DNA of 64,000 nucleotides from Aquatica leii (Eukaryota; Arthropoda; Insecta; Coleoptera; Lampyridae). The position numbers and the translations under genes were made by a program. Location: positions 81,286,520 to 81,350,519 of the forward strand of contig CM069432.1 of assembly GCA_035610365.1 (NCBI GenBank), read 5' to 3'. Positions 36,781-48,250 of the stretch are shown in pieces. How positions within the stretch are numbered: the stretch's first letter is position 1; each line of letters begins with the position of its first letter. A model generated the notes under the pieces. It had not been told where the DNA came from. It saw only the letters and a list, made by a program, of their open reading frames with translations, and did no database searches.

Positions 36781-39700
36781 CGTCTGGTTTCGAAAAAATT
36801 TTAAGAAATAAAATTCATATTGTTGTTATGTGATAATTAATTACATGCTATTGTGAGACGTATTTAGAAAGTCTTCTTCACTTTTCTTTTATATTCCGAT
36901 TCTCAAAAAAACATCCTACAATAGTCAGCAAGCATATCGCTATTCGATTGGTCCCTGAGGAATTCTTTTCCCGTGCTCTGACATCGTCAAAATTCTGAAG
37001 AAAGTTTAGGTGAGATTGCAGAAAGTGTAATTTGCTCATATTACACACCCTAATGCATGGTAACTTCTAAGAAGTTCATTCACATTTACCTCGTAATTTT
37101 TAGATTTTTATATCCAAAGAAATTTTGCGTCACGTTCTTAAGTGCATATTCCCTAAAATACCTATCTGGTTTACATTGCGCTCTTTTGCAAATCAAAATA
37201 TGCATTGCTGCCCATGCCTTTCTAATATAACTCAACGTCAAAAAACGTGTACAAAGTCTGTGTCAATTCATGAAAATCACATGTCGAAAATGCATGGTTT
37301 AAATAAAATAATAGAATTCCAGACAATGTATTATTTCTGTTTTTTCTATAAGTACATATTGATGATATTACTATAATTCCTGAGCGTGAGTATCTACGGT
37401 GTTTTAAGTTCCGATGTATCACGCTTCCCACAAGCCACAACTCGTGGCGAATTTTGTTTTAATTGTACTATCGCTTACTATGCTTATAAGCCAAATATAA
37501 TTAAAACAAACATAGTAATAATTACAAGACAAAAATTCAAAACTGCTAAACAAAAATACTATTAGTAATGTCTAAAATGTCCAAATTGAATTAAACACAT
37601 TAAACACGATTCAAGATCTAACCTAAAAAGTGCAATCGCATGCTGGAAACATTACTGTTAATCATAAGCAAATACGACACTTAAGAAATTATGAAGGATT
37701 TAAAGAACTCGCAAGCCGTTTATGCGTATTGACATTTTCCAGTGCCTTGCTTAAAAACAGTAAAATGTAATCTTAACTTTGTATGTAATCATAGCCGACC
37801 ATCTGTCTGGCTGCTTTAAAACACTAATACGTTTGTCAACAGTCTGGAATGCATTTAAATGCATAAAAACCGATGAAAACTAATTATTTTAATGCACTCT
37901 GTGTGCACATTGCAGAAATCATAAATACATTATTAGTAAATGATTGATGTTTAAAAAACATAACTCGTAAGATAAAAATCATAATATAATTATCTGCAGA
38001 AAAGAAATAGGTATCCACCAGCACCGAAATACTTGATAGGAAATTTATTTGATTTTAAAAGAAATGATTTTTACTTAAAATTGCAATTACATTTTATCTA
38101 CAATTGTGAAAACTATTTAATACCATTAATAAACAATTAAAACATGGAGAAATGCCTTGTATTTGAATTACAATTCAATAGTCATATTTCAAAAGGAAAA
38201 TGGAAATGTAATTTTTAATTGATTTTTTTAATAGTAGATAAATGAAGTAACAGCCATTCGAAGTGAAAACGTTTTACAGGTTACTAGTATGTCGATGTAC
38301 GTGATACTGTGACGTACCGTTATCCCTCATGTAAAATATTTTTCTCGCAATAATCTTTGTGACTTTTCAAACTAAGATTGTTAAATGCTGATGAAGATTA
38401 ATTAGATGCACTATTTTTAACCAGTAACAAAACTCTAATGTTTCAAATCTATATTTATGTAGACGTGTGTCCTTAAAGGTTTAAAATCACATATGTAACA
38501 AGTAAATAAAGAACGGATACAAACAAAAAAACGAGATTGTTATTAACAGCAATTCTTTTTTTGAAATATACTTTTTTTCGCAAACAAGGTTATCTTTAAA
38601 GACTAGTTCCTTCCAATCGCCGTATAATAACAATAAAGGTTGGAGATATCAAAACAAAAAATTCAAGTAAATTATGTCTAAGTTAAATAAAATATAGAAA
38701 ATGTTTCACTTTTAGAGTAATGTACATATAAAATTTATCTTAAAAAGTTGTAAATAAAGTCTGTATCTCATACAACACAACATCAAGAAATCTAATTGGT
38801 CAATAGAAAATCAAATAATAAAATATTTTTTTCTGATTTTACTAATCAATACATCTTTATTTCTTGGGATACCAAGAAACGAAACCTTAAAACAAAAAGA
38901 TGAATTAGAAGATTGAGACCATTAGTAAGAAAGTCAATGTTTACAAATGTTAAAACAAAATTTAAAAATAGTTATACACAGTATATTTCATTTTGTCACA
39001 CGAATTCCAGAAGATTGTACAAATTCATAAACATAAAAGAAATAATCCGACTTTAAAAGTAGTGACATGTATCAACCAGAAAATCGTACCGATCAGTATT
39101 AAGGCAATTCAATTTTTTCGTCAACATGCACATTAAATATAATTTCAACTTGCAAATTATTTAAATTTTTAATATTGCTTTTCTGGGAAACAATTGCGGC
39201 TATTAATAAGCTGGCTTTTTAAAATAACGGTTAATTGAACGTGCCACCATAACTAAGTAAGTTCAACTTCGACCCAGGCAATATTTAACAATGAAACGAA
39301 AAGAAAAAAACAATGCAATTGCCGTTACTTGCACAAATATATGATCTAATGCTTACCAAGAATAATGTGAACAAATCAAATACTGCTTGTAATTTCCAGT
39401 TTTATACATCAACATGACCATCAGCATAATTGCTTATTCATTACTACCGTGGGGATTAAACGAATTTTTTATTAATTAAAAATAATTCTCCATGGCCTTC
39501 GTTTTAATGTGATGTATATAATCCTTTTCGCACATTATCGCAAATAATTACAAAATTCTGGTTTGACATTTACAGTTGTAAGAATAGTTTATGATCGCCC
39601 TATAAGAAGCATCAGTAGTATCGATTGACTAAACTTCTATTAGTAATGTATTTAGAAGCAAAAAAATAATAATTGACCCACGAAATGACAAACACAAATG

Positions 39701-40082
39701 TAGACAATAATAGATAATTTTACTTATTATTTAGTCACTTTAATTAATTTTTTTTGGTAAATTCTCATAATTGTTAAAACGTTTTTATTATGGTGATTAT
39801 AGCAGCTATTTCAAAACCTTAATAGAACATTTTTTAAACCATAGTTTTAGGGTTTTTGTTGGTAATTTTAATAATAGTAGTTTTTTACTAATGAATCCTT
39901 GAACGCGATTTCTTTCAAATGCTGTCCACAAGTCATAAGTTTTTAAAACTAATTTGAATATACATCAGCATTTTTCTGGTGTACGCTTTGACTTTTTAAC
40001 TAAATTGTCAATTATGAAATTGTATGTAGAGCATTTATTCATAAAACAAAAAAGAACCAAAAAAGTTAAAAATAAATAAGGG
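36781..40082. other. shot intron 1, no gene recognised
   Basis: AT-rich. Open frames on both strands at 37125-37440 overlap each other and show no domain features. Confidence 0.5.
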
Positions 40083-40203
40083 CTTTTCGTAATAAAAATC
40101 CGCGTTTTTCCACACACGGTTACCAACCATGTTACTAACCTAATTCTTCTCGTCGCAACAAAAGAAGCAGTTGCGCTTTGCGCGCACTCTACCGACAGGA
40201 ACA
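40083..40203 (-). repeat. 3' LTR remnant of the gypsy element
   Basis: Alignable to 44403-44527. A similar stretch beyond its inner end could not be aligned confidently. Confidence 0.8.
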
Positions 40204-41739
40204 TAGGGAAATCCCAAAAATTTTATAACTGTGTTTTACAACTCAAAAATGTAAAAATACTAAGTCACATTAGACCAACGAAAGAATTTTTGGAAAATAT
40301 CACTTAACGGCTTCAAAATATCCATAAACAGTTTAAATACTTTACGCGCAAAGTAAAACGTTTTTAATTGGCTTGACGTCAGTAGCTCGCTAAAATATTT
40401 AATTTGTGTACTTGCATTAAGAAAGGCTCGTAAATAGTGGCATATATTTCACTTACTTATTCTTTTAGTATTGTTTCTAATCTGCAACATTGAAACGATG
40501 TTTCAAAAAGCTGACAGATACAATTTTACCACGTATTGATGTATAAATGTTATATGAACTTATTCATTTTACGTCCAGTTTTTCTGGTATTTCAACAGTT
40601 CGGTAAACTTAAATTTTAGAAAATAACTATAATATTTAGACAAACTTCTATTTTACAATCAACGCAAATTCTCTAAATATGCATTTACATTTATTGAAGG
40701 ATACAGTAACAACCCGACAAAGATTCAAGCGCCAAAAAATGTGCGAAGGTGTCATAAAAACAGTCCATTTTACACATGTTTCTCAGAAACAACTAAATAT
40801 TTTCTCGCACTTTTATTATCTCGTGTAACATAATTAATTAAAAGAAAAACTGAATTATAAACTTTACATACATACATACAAGTGAAAACATTGAGAAAAT
40901 TTTGTCTCAAAGATTAACTTCTATAGTCTACGTACCTACGGTTTACGATACGGGTTACAAATATGAATTTAATTGATTCGTGCAAAAAAGTCATTTTTGA
41001 GAATACCCTCTTTATTGAAACACAAAATTGATGCCATTGTTTATATGAACCGCGAACAACATTGAAGTCAAGGGCATGTATTATATAATCTACACTATTT
41101 TTAAAATAAAAGAGAAAAGTATGGAGATTTGTCCGTAGGATACGTCCAGGTCAAAAAAGAAGGTATTATATGTATTGTTTGTAGACGCGTTTGCCTGAAT
41201 ACAAAGTGCGACTAAAACCTATTCAGTCATAAGCAAAATTAATGAAAACAACAATACAATTAAAGATATTCAATGTCTCGGTCGGAGGAATCAGCTTTTA
41301 CTTCAATCATTTGTTATTGGAAAAAAACCGTTTTAGCTCAAGTTGGGTCAAATATAAAATTTATGAAATTAGTAGACATACGAAGAAAGTGAAAAAACAT
41401 CTTGTAGATGTTAGGAGGATGAATGATTTCGCAGAAGAAGCGTTTAATCTAGATAAACCTTCAGTTTCGAATGCAGCACAGACTGAAGTTGCACGCTACT
41501 GACGTCACATTGGTAGTCTCCTTATTAGGTACGTTTTCTAGCCTCGCATTAATAACAAAATTGTTTTGCTTATAACTCTGTTAATAAAATTTTTCTGCAA
41601 ATTGTATTCTAGGAAGATTAATTTTATCGAATTATGAACAAAATGAAAAGTGTGAGACTTGCGTATTGTACTCGATAAACGTGTTTAAACCAATTATTTG
41701 GGTCTTGAGAGAATAGCTTGCTTAACACCGAGATTATCG

Positions 41740-43540
41740 TTGAGTTTATAGGTTCGACTTAACCATTTCCGCGTGGCACGCCCGTTATTATTTTCACATG
41801 TTGAATACCTTCAGATTCACAATACTTTGGAAATTCCATGTGAATATCGTACCTCTGTCCATAATTATTCTCTTCGGGTCTCCAAACGTTCTCTGTTGAA
41901 GATCTAATTTCTCCAATGCCTCTTCGGTTGTGGTGGATTTCGTTTGGTAAATCCATACAATTATAACAAGAACGTAAGCGTAGCGTTTTCTCGTGCTAGG
42001 TAATGAACCCAGGTGATCGAGATGATAAGTGTCCATGGGGGTATCACCCTTTTCAATGGAATTCAGCTAGCCTTCTTGCCTACCTTGTTTATTTTTGGCC
42101 TTGAAGCAAGGAACACATTTATAGATTACTGCTTCTACTCGTTCTTTTAGCCGTGGAATGTAGTACTGACGCTTCAACCTTTTTAAAGTCGAAATGTCCT
42201 TGTTAGTGTGCTCGTCTTGCTAATTCGGTCTTTAATCCATCTGGAACCATAAGTAATTTTTTTCCGTTGACGTTCTTATGAAGTAGTCCACTTTCAATAA
42301 TATAATCTTCGTAAAGGCCTCCTTGTAAGATTGTAAAAATTGCTTTCCGCGGTTAGTCTTTTTGTTGCAAATGTTTCAACCGTTGAATTAATCCGCCTTA
42401 GTTCTTAAAACTTAACGTTTCTTCGTCACTTTCTTCGATAGTTATGTTATCAACACAGTTCACTGAGAATTTACGACTCCAACAGTCTACGTGACTCAAG
42501 TTAATACCAGAACAATGTTCTATTTCGTAATCAACGTCTTCCATTAGCGTACGCCACGAAAAAATTCTTCTCTTAATGTCTTTCGTTAATAAAGTCGGTT
42601 TTAAGGCTATACAATCAGTAACAATTTTGAATCTTTTGCCAAGTAAATAAATCCACAATTTTTCCAAAGCGTACACTACGGCTAAGGTTTCTAACTGGAA
42701 ACTGTCATAACGTGATTCCACATCGTTAGTCTTCCAACTAGCATAGTGTATCGGATGAAGATATCCATCATGTTCTCTTTGTAGCAGAATTGCAACCAAT
42801 CCAGTTACACTTGCATCAGTATGTATTTCTAATCTTTTCCTAGGGTCGCATAGTCTTCAATAATACGCCTAAAATATCCCGTTAAACCGCAAAATCTACG
42901 CACTTCGTGTACATTTCAGACACGGAAAATCATCACGTCGCGCACTTTCTCTAAACCGGGTCATATTTCATTTTTCTTTATTTGGTATCCCAAATAGTCT
43001 ATCTCAATCATTGCAATCTACACTTGTCTAACCGTAACTCTAAATCGTTGTTCTTTGCAACTTGAATCACTTTTTTTAAGTTGGTTACATGCTATATATA
43101 TCGTCCATGTACATTTGGATAATTCCTTTTTCAATTTCTTAAACAACATATTCACATATCTTTGAAAAACAGGCGGTGCTCGTATTGTCCGTTTGGAACA
43201 ACAAATGATGTATACGGAATGGATTTCTCTTCAACTGAAACATAATAAAAACCGTCTTTGAGAGCAAGCATTGTAAAGTATGTTTTGTTGCTTAAGTTGC
43301 TAAGCAAGTCGTCAATGTGTGTGGTAAGAGAAAGTTGTCCCGTTTCATTTATGTATTTAATCGTCTATAATCGATGCATATCCTGTACTCCCCATTCATC
43401 TTTCTCACGAACACTATCGGACTACAATACTCCGATTTGCTCGGCCTGACAACGTTCTTCTAGACCAAGTGTGCTATTATATCGTTCACCACGTCATTCT
43501 CGTATTGCGACAATCTCAATGGTGGTGATTTAATTACATT
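41740..43540 (-). pseudogene. gypsy pol: reverse transcriptase, RNase H, integrase
   Basis: Reverse transcriptase is visible as PYTSFVVPNGQYE and the catalytic IIQMYMDDIY (about 43100). RNase H follows at 42799-42398 (ILLQREHDGYLHPIHYAS, YDSFQLETLAVVYALEK, FKIVTDCIALK, DYEIEHCSGINLSHVDCWSR). The integrase zinc-binding end (YKCVPCFKAKNKQ) is at about 42120. The integrase core carries the catalytic Asp of MDTYHLDHLG (42036), the Asp of IIMDRGTIFT (about 41860) and the Glu of the GNG-x-VE motif, where the codon before VE is a stop (about 41762). Reading frames change repeatedly, so no polyprotein could be made. Confidence 0.88.
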
Positions 43541-43552
43541 ATGCGATTTTAA

Positions 43553-44212
43553 TCATATCGTCAATCTTGGTAAAACATTTGATGCCATTCGTGGTCCGTT
43601 CTTTTGAGTTTCTTGAATTTTTACTATGTGGTTTTGTGTTGCAATTAGCATCTCTGAATTGATTCTTATGCCGTTAGTCGGGAAAACTCCTTCAATTGCC
43701 TCATAACTTTCATTAACTTGTTTTCGTTTGTTGCTTAACATCATGTGTACGTACATCAGCCTGGTCAATGGCACTTGGAAAACTAACTTGCAATTACGTT
43801 TTAAATTCGTTCCACGTAGTTACCTCATCTGCATTGCACTGCAGCCATTGCTTTGCTACGCCTCGGAATTTGTCAACTGCGTGTACCAACAACATAGGTT
43901 TATGCCTGCGAAACACTTTCTACACGTTTTAACCATCGTTCTGCCGTCATACCCGTTTGCTTTGCAGGTTCAAACTCAGATAAAAGTCGTTCCGCAACGT
44001 CCCTTTGCAAACTGACGCCACTATTTGTTATGTCATTCGACATGTTCATTAACGTATGTTCTCGACGAAGCAACTCGAGCTCTTTCATTAACAGTTCCCG
44101 TTCGTAACTTAATAATTGTTTTTCTTTCATTAAAAGTTCATAATGTTTTCATTGGTGTATCTACCACTGATTTTACATCAAAGTCTGACTCACTTTTACT
44201 CATATTATTTTA
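43553..44212 (-). pseudogene. gypsy gag, broken
   Basis: Starts at about 44212 (MSKSESDFDVKSVVDTPMKTL) and shifts frame almost at once. It continues with a charged helix (MKEKQLLSYERELLMKELEL, 44130) and AKQTGMTAERWLKRV, the typical Ty3/gypsy gag opening with the WLkrve motif. A second fragment (43774-43553) contains HMMLSNKRKQVNESYEA, the capsid region. No zinc knuckle was found. Confidence 0.75.
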
Positions 44213-44402
44213 CATTGTTATTCATAATCACCGTATTCAAAAACTGAACGTGTTTATTTTCATCTAATCGTGGCTTTTCGTTATCGTTTTTTTCGTTGTG
44301 GATAATTCAAAGTAAACTACATACGTTTCCCTTTAAATACATTTTTTATTTCCTGTGGCACATTAAGTATGAAAACTACTTTATTAATTTTAACACATCA
44401 AA

Positions 44403-44527
44403 AAATGTCGTTTAGTAAAAATTCGCGTTTTTTCACACACGGTTACCAACCATGTTACCAACCTAACTCTTCTCGTCGCATCAAAATCACTTGCGCTTTG
44501 CGCGCACTATCCCGGCAGGAATCACAA
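44403..44527 (-). repeat. 5' LTR remnant of the gypsy element
   Basis: Counterpart of 40083-40203. The LTR probably extends left toward about 44270, but that part cannot be aligned with the other copy. No clear primer-binding site was seen. Confidence 0.75.
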
Positions 44528-44722
44528 TTCCCCCATAATTTAGTTACAATTTACATAAAATTACTTTTTAAAGTCGATGCTATGTATGACATTGACGTAT
44601 GATTGGGTTTAATTCTTAATTTTAACTTTGACAGTTGGAATAAGTCAAATGTGTTTGGCATAGACTTCAAAAAGTGATTTCATGTAGATTGTAACTAAAT
44701 TAAATAATGATTTTTTACTTAA

Positions 44723-45240
44723 CCTTCCGATTACCATTGGGGTCTTTTTTGACACCAGACGTGTTTTTGTTGTCTTTTCTTAAGTTTTTTTTACAACTGT
44801 CCCTATATTTTTTTAGCTGAGTTTCTTTCAACAATGTTTAATAATATATAACAAATTTTTCAATTGTTATTTGTTTTGCAACGTAAAAAAATATTGTTTG
44901 GCAGACACAGAACAACACAAAAAGAGGTCGTTGTAAGATATGTCTAAGAGCAAATGACAAAAAATGTTCGGAAACATGTGAAAAGTGCAAACTCTTTGTA
45001 TGTAAACAACATTGCCAGAAAAAAAACTACAATAATATGTAATAGTTGTTGCCCTCACTAATTTATGTTTACATTTTGTTTTTATTAGTTTAAATGAAAT
45101 CTAATGTTAATTTAAAATATTAATAAAGGTTACCATTACAAATTAATCGGTTTTTCTTTACAAAATAAGAAAAAAACTTGGAGTCAAATCTGACCCCACT
45201 TGGTAATCGGCGTCTCAAAAATTGCTTGGTAATCCGAAGG
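44723..45240 (+). mobile_element. piggyBac deletion derivative
   Basis: A 518-bp element with TTAA at both sides (44719-44722 and 45241-45244) and terminal inverted repeats CCTTCCGATTACCA and, reversed, CCTTCGGATTACCA. A further GATTACCAwkTGGGGTC block is shared, but at the right end it is displaced inward by a 30-base partial repeat of the terminal sequence. It retains only the 3' end of the transposase gene. Confidence 0.93.
44887..45042 (+). pseudogene. piggyBac transposase C-terminal cysteine-rich domain
   Basis: 52 open codons end at TAA 45040-45042. KRGRCKICLRANDKKCSETC continues as EKCKLFVCKQHC. The Cys/His pattern (CX2C, then C, CX2C, CX3HC) matches the zinc-binding tail of piggyBac transposases, which binds the element ends. 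Its position, before the right terminal repeat, is as expected. The catalytic domain is deleted, so it is not functional alone. Confidence 0.85.
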
Positions 45241-45244
45241 TTAA

Positions 45245-47834
45245 GTGCATTGTATTTGATGCATTTTTTAAGTCAGTTTTTTCGTCAAAAAAATTTATTT
45301 TTCTCTTTTTAGTAATGTTAATGGTTATATTCACTGAAAACCTTGAAAACGCATATCGTTCAAGAGAATTTCATGTCATCATCAGAATTTGACCAAATTG
45401 AAATGGGGCCACTTGAAATTAGTCAGTGTGGTAAAAAATGATGATACATAAAAAAATCCGAGAAATTGAAAACTGTTGATAATATAAACATGACAGTTAC
45501 ACGACCTTTTTGCCACGAGAAAAATCTTAAGTTGCAATGATTTCTTGATAAACATTTATTAACAAATTAATCAATATACATATGAAGTGATAAAATTCAC
45601 TTCGTAAGAGAGACAATCATTTCGTTTTCAATTTTTGTTCTAAATGCTGTAAACTTTTCGGTATCATTATAAAGAGTAATTACGATTTATATTTAAATAC
45701 CTATCTAAACATAAAACCATTTCAAATGTACCTTTTTCTATAGATTATATTCCATCTGAATTCCAAGCATTCTTTCGTTAACCAGATTAAAAACTTTTCC
45801 TTTTAAAAGATTAGTCGGCACAAACCTTTTCTAAAGCAGACTAGAAAAAAATAACAAAAGATGGGTTTTATGTAAATGTGGTTATCCACTATATTTTATA
45901 GGCGTGTCGAAAATACGTTCAGGTAATACCAATGCCATTTGAAAGAGATCAACTTTTTACTTTCAACGACAGGTTGCATAACAAAATTTCATAGTCGCCA
46001 TAAATACATTAAATGTAAGTTACCAGCAAACATTCTATTAAGCGCTATTAGAAAACTGCGAACTAATTTTTAAAAAATCGCCAATTAATAATTGTTAATA
46101 GTTAAAGATGAATAAAAACTGACATTAACGTTTTGTAACAATAACCAAACTAAATTTATAATTCAGTGTTAATTAATTATAAAAAGTGCAAACTGGGTAT
46201 TTTGCCAAAAAATAAATGATTGTTATAGGTAAATGCATTATTAATAATAATAAATAATACAAAATTTGTTTCATACTCCAGTATTTGTTTCCGGAAAAGA
46301 AACAACTACAGTAAAAAACATGCTGCTGTTTTGTTTCGTTTTAAATAGTTTATCAGTTTATGTTCCATTTCTATTAAGCACGTTGTGGTGTTGAACTCAC
46401 TGATATTCCTTTAAGCAAGTTTTAATGATTTTATTTTAATTAAATGTATCATAAACCTTAATTAGTCATTTACATACCTATAACAATGATGTGTCACTTC
46501 CTATATGAGACATTAGATATATTTAGCAGTGTTTAATTTTATGCTAATTCCTTATAGAAAGTAACTTGAATAAATAATAAATATAAGAAAAAGCGAATGC
46601 ATTTAATATAACTGATCCATAAAGTAAAATTATGGGGTAAAATGAAGAATATTATTAATTTGTAAAAGCATGATTTACAAGGAAATAGTGTCACATGCTC
46701 AACTAAAAAAAGTTCTAAATTAACGGTTTAAAGGAAGTTACCCCATTCGTAGCAGTTGTTAGTTCAGCCAAACTTCCTAAGTTTATTCGCCACGTATTTG
46801 TTTTATAGGGAAAAAACAAATGATGTTGCAAAAGGAAATTAGATAGGTTTTGTGTGCAATGCGCCTATCTGGTATTCGTTATATAAATAGTTTAATACAG
46901 ATACTCAGGTTTTAATATTTCTGTGGAACTACCAACATTGCTATTGAAAATAGTAATAAGTTCTATTGCAGTTAAGCCAAATAGTGCTAGTAATACTCCC
47001 TTAGTTAACATTTTAATTTAAATGTTAAATGGCTATCAACTAACGGATTATTTAAAATAAAGAAGTAGTCAAAGTTGAATGAAGTTAGTTAACTACCCTA
47101 AGTATTACATAATAAACAGTTAAGAGCCTGCGATCTCGTTTAGTATGTTATACTAGAGTAGGTCTACCAAAAGAACTTCAAAGCAATAAACGTATGCATA
47201 GTGATTGTATACAGTCTTAACAGTTCTGGTACTTAATGTAAAGTTATAGTTTTACATTTATAATAAGTAGGCTATAAATTTACTTTTTGAGTTATTACAA
47301 TGTGGCTAAGTGGAATTTTCAAATATAATTATAGCTGACTTCATACAATATTTCCAAAAACCAAAACTAATGCTTTATGCTAAAGAAAACTAAATAATAC
47401 TTGTCACAGCAAGAGCAACACATAATTTAATAGAAATTTAAATTAATAAATTTAGTTTTCTCTCTGCTTATTTGCATTTTGATTTATTTAATAACCAAAT
47501 TTCAAAAGAAATCGTGTTTAAAGAATAGTAAATACGTAAAACATAAACTAAATTTGCATTCTCGTCAGCATTACTATTACAGTCGGTTGCAATTAAAAAA
47601 TCTAATTCTTTTAAAAACATACACTAATTTATTGAACAACCCACGTATCTTACGTGTTGAGTAACGTGTTCCACAAGCTTTCTGCACGATTAACTTCAGT
47701 CTAATTTACTTTACTTTACTAAAATATTAATTAACAGAAAAATACAAACCAAATATGTATTGAGTTATAAATGCACACCAGTTAATGGTTAAGCAACAAA
47801 CGACATGCCTAAAACTAAAAACCCACCACCATAC
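45245..47834. other. shot intron 1, 5' part
   Basis: AT-rich. The frame at 47479-47664 has no family features. No gene supported. Confidence 0.6.
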
Positions 47835-47870
47835 CTGTAGATTCGACAAAATAATCCCATATAGTTGTAC

Positions 47871-48018
47871 CTTTAAATTTTGTTAAATTTTCTTCGTAAC
47901 CATGTGGCTCCTTTTTCATATCGCCCAATTTTCTATATTTCTCGTGTGGTTGTCCATCGAAGAGTGCTTCTTTAGGATCAAACCCTAATCTATCTTTGTA
48001 ATATGCTTGTGTTGACAT
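47871..48018 (-). CDS. shot: Short stop first coding exon
   Basis: The ATG at 48018 (AAAATATGTC) is the first Met after an in-frame stop at about 48080. It opens MSTQAYYKDRLGFDPKEALF and runs to PHGYEENLTKFK plus one base. The donor at 47870 leaves phase 1, and that G with the AC of the 27815 exon makes the Asp of DERDAIQKK, so the junction is exact. YYKDRLGFDP followed by GYEExLTKFK is, to my knowledge, the N-terminus of the long actin-binding Shot isoform. The donor (AAAG|GTACAA) is weak. A better one (ACAG|GTATGG) lies 36 bases further on in the same phase and would add 12 residues. Spectraplakins link actin to microtubules at junctions and in axons. Confidence 0.88.
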
Positions 48019-48250
48019 ATTTTCACTGTTAGCACCACTTACACTTACTTTACGTTGGACTTGTGAGAAACACAAGCTTTATTTTTTTGTTTTAATTTTT
48101 CTATGTTAATTTTGGTTAATTGAGCCTACGGAATGTATCGTTGTCGTTTCGATCGTTATCGATTTCAAATCACATGTAAACGCACTACACAGCGCACTGC
48201 GATACAGTCACTAAAAATTAAACTAAATTAAAAATTAAATAATTGAATGG
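48019..48250 (-). promoter_or_regulatory. 5' flank of shot exon 1 (UTR or promoter)
   Basis: Less AT-rich than the surroundings. TTTCTCACAAG at about 48060 could be an acceptor for an upstream non-coding exon. No TATA box or initiator can be asserted. Confidence 0.35.

Larger units (their letters stand above)
40083..44527 (-). mobile_element. Ty3/gypsy LTR retrotransposon, degraded
   Basis: Minus-strand element with gag, pol and two LTR remnants. The LTR cores (about 40083-40203 and 44403-44527) share CACACACGGTTACCAACCATG and CTTTGCGCGCACT, and their 5' ends read TGTTCCTG and TGTGATTCCTG. The internal region runs 5' to 3' from about 44210 down to 41740. The stretch 40204-41740 has no recognisable gypsy coding. 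A plus-strand frame there (41242-41502) is unidentified. The LTRs have diverged, so the insertion is old. Confidence 0.88.

Noticed and set aside
41242..41502. 86-codon plus-strand frame inside the gypsy element
   Set aside because: No family recognised. It is antisense to the element and lies in a degraded stretch; kept only as a remark.
47815..48018. Reading the 48 kb frame as the N-terminus of a DEG/ENaC (pickpocket) channel because of WDYFVESTG
   Set aside because: The upstream part (YYKDRLGFDP...GYEENLTKFK) and the exact phase-1 join to DERDAIQKK at 27.8 kb show it is shot. The WDYFVESTG part lies beyond the first donor.
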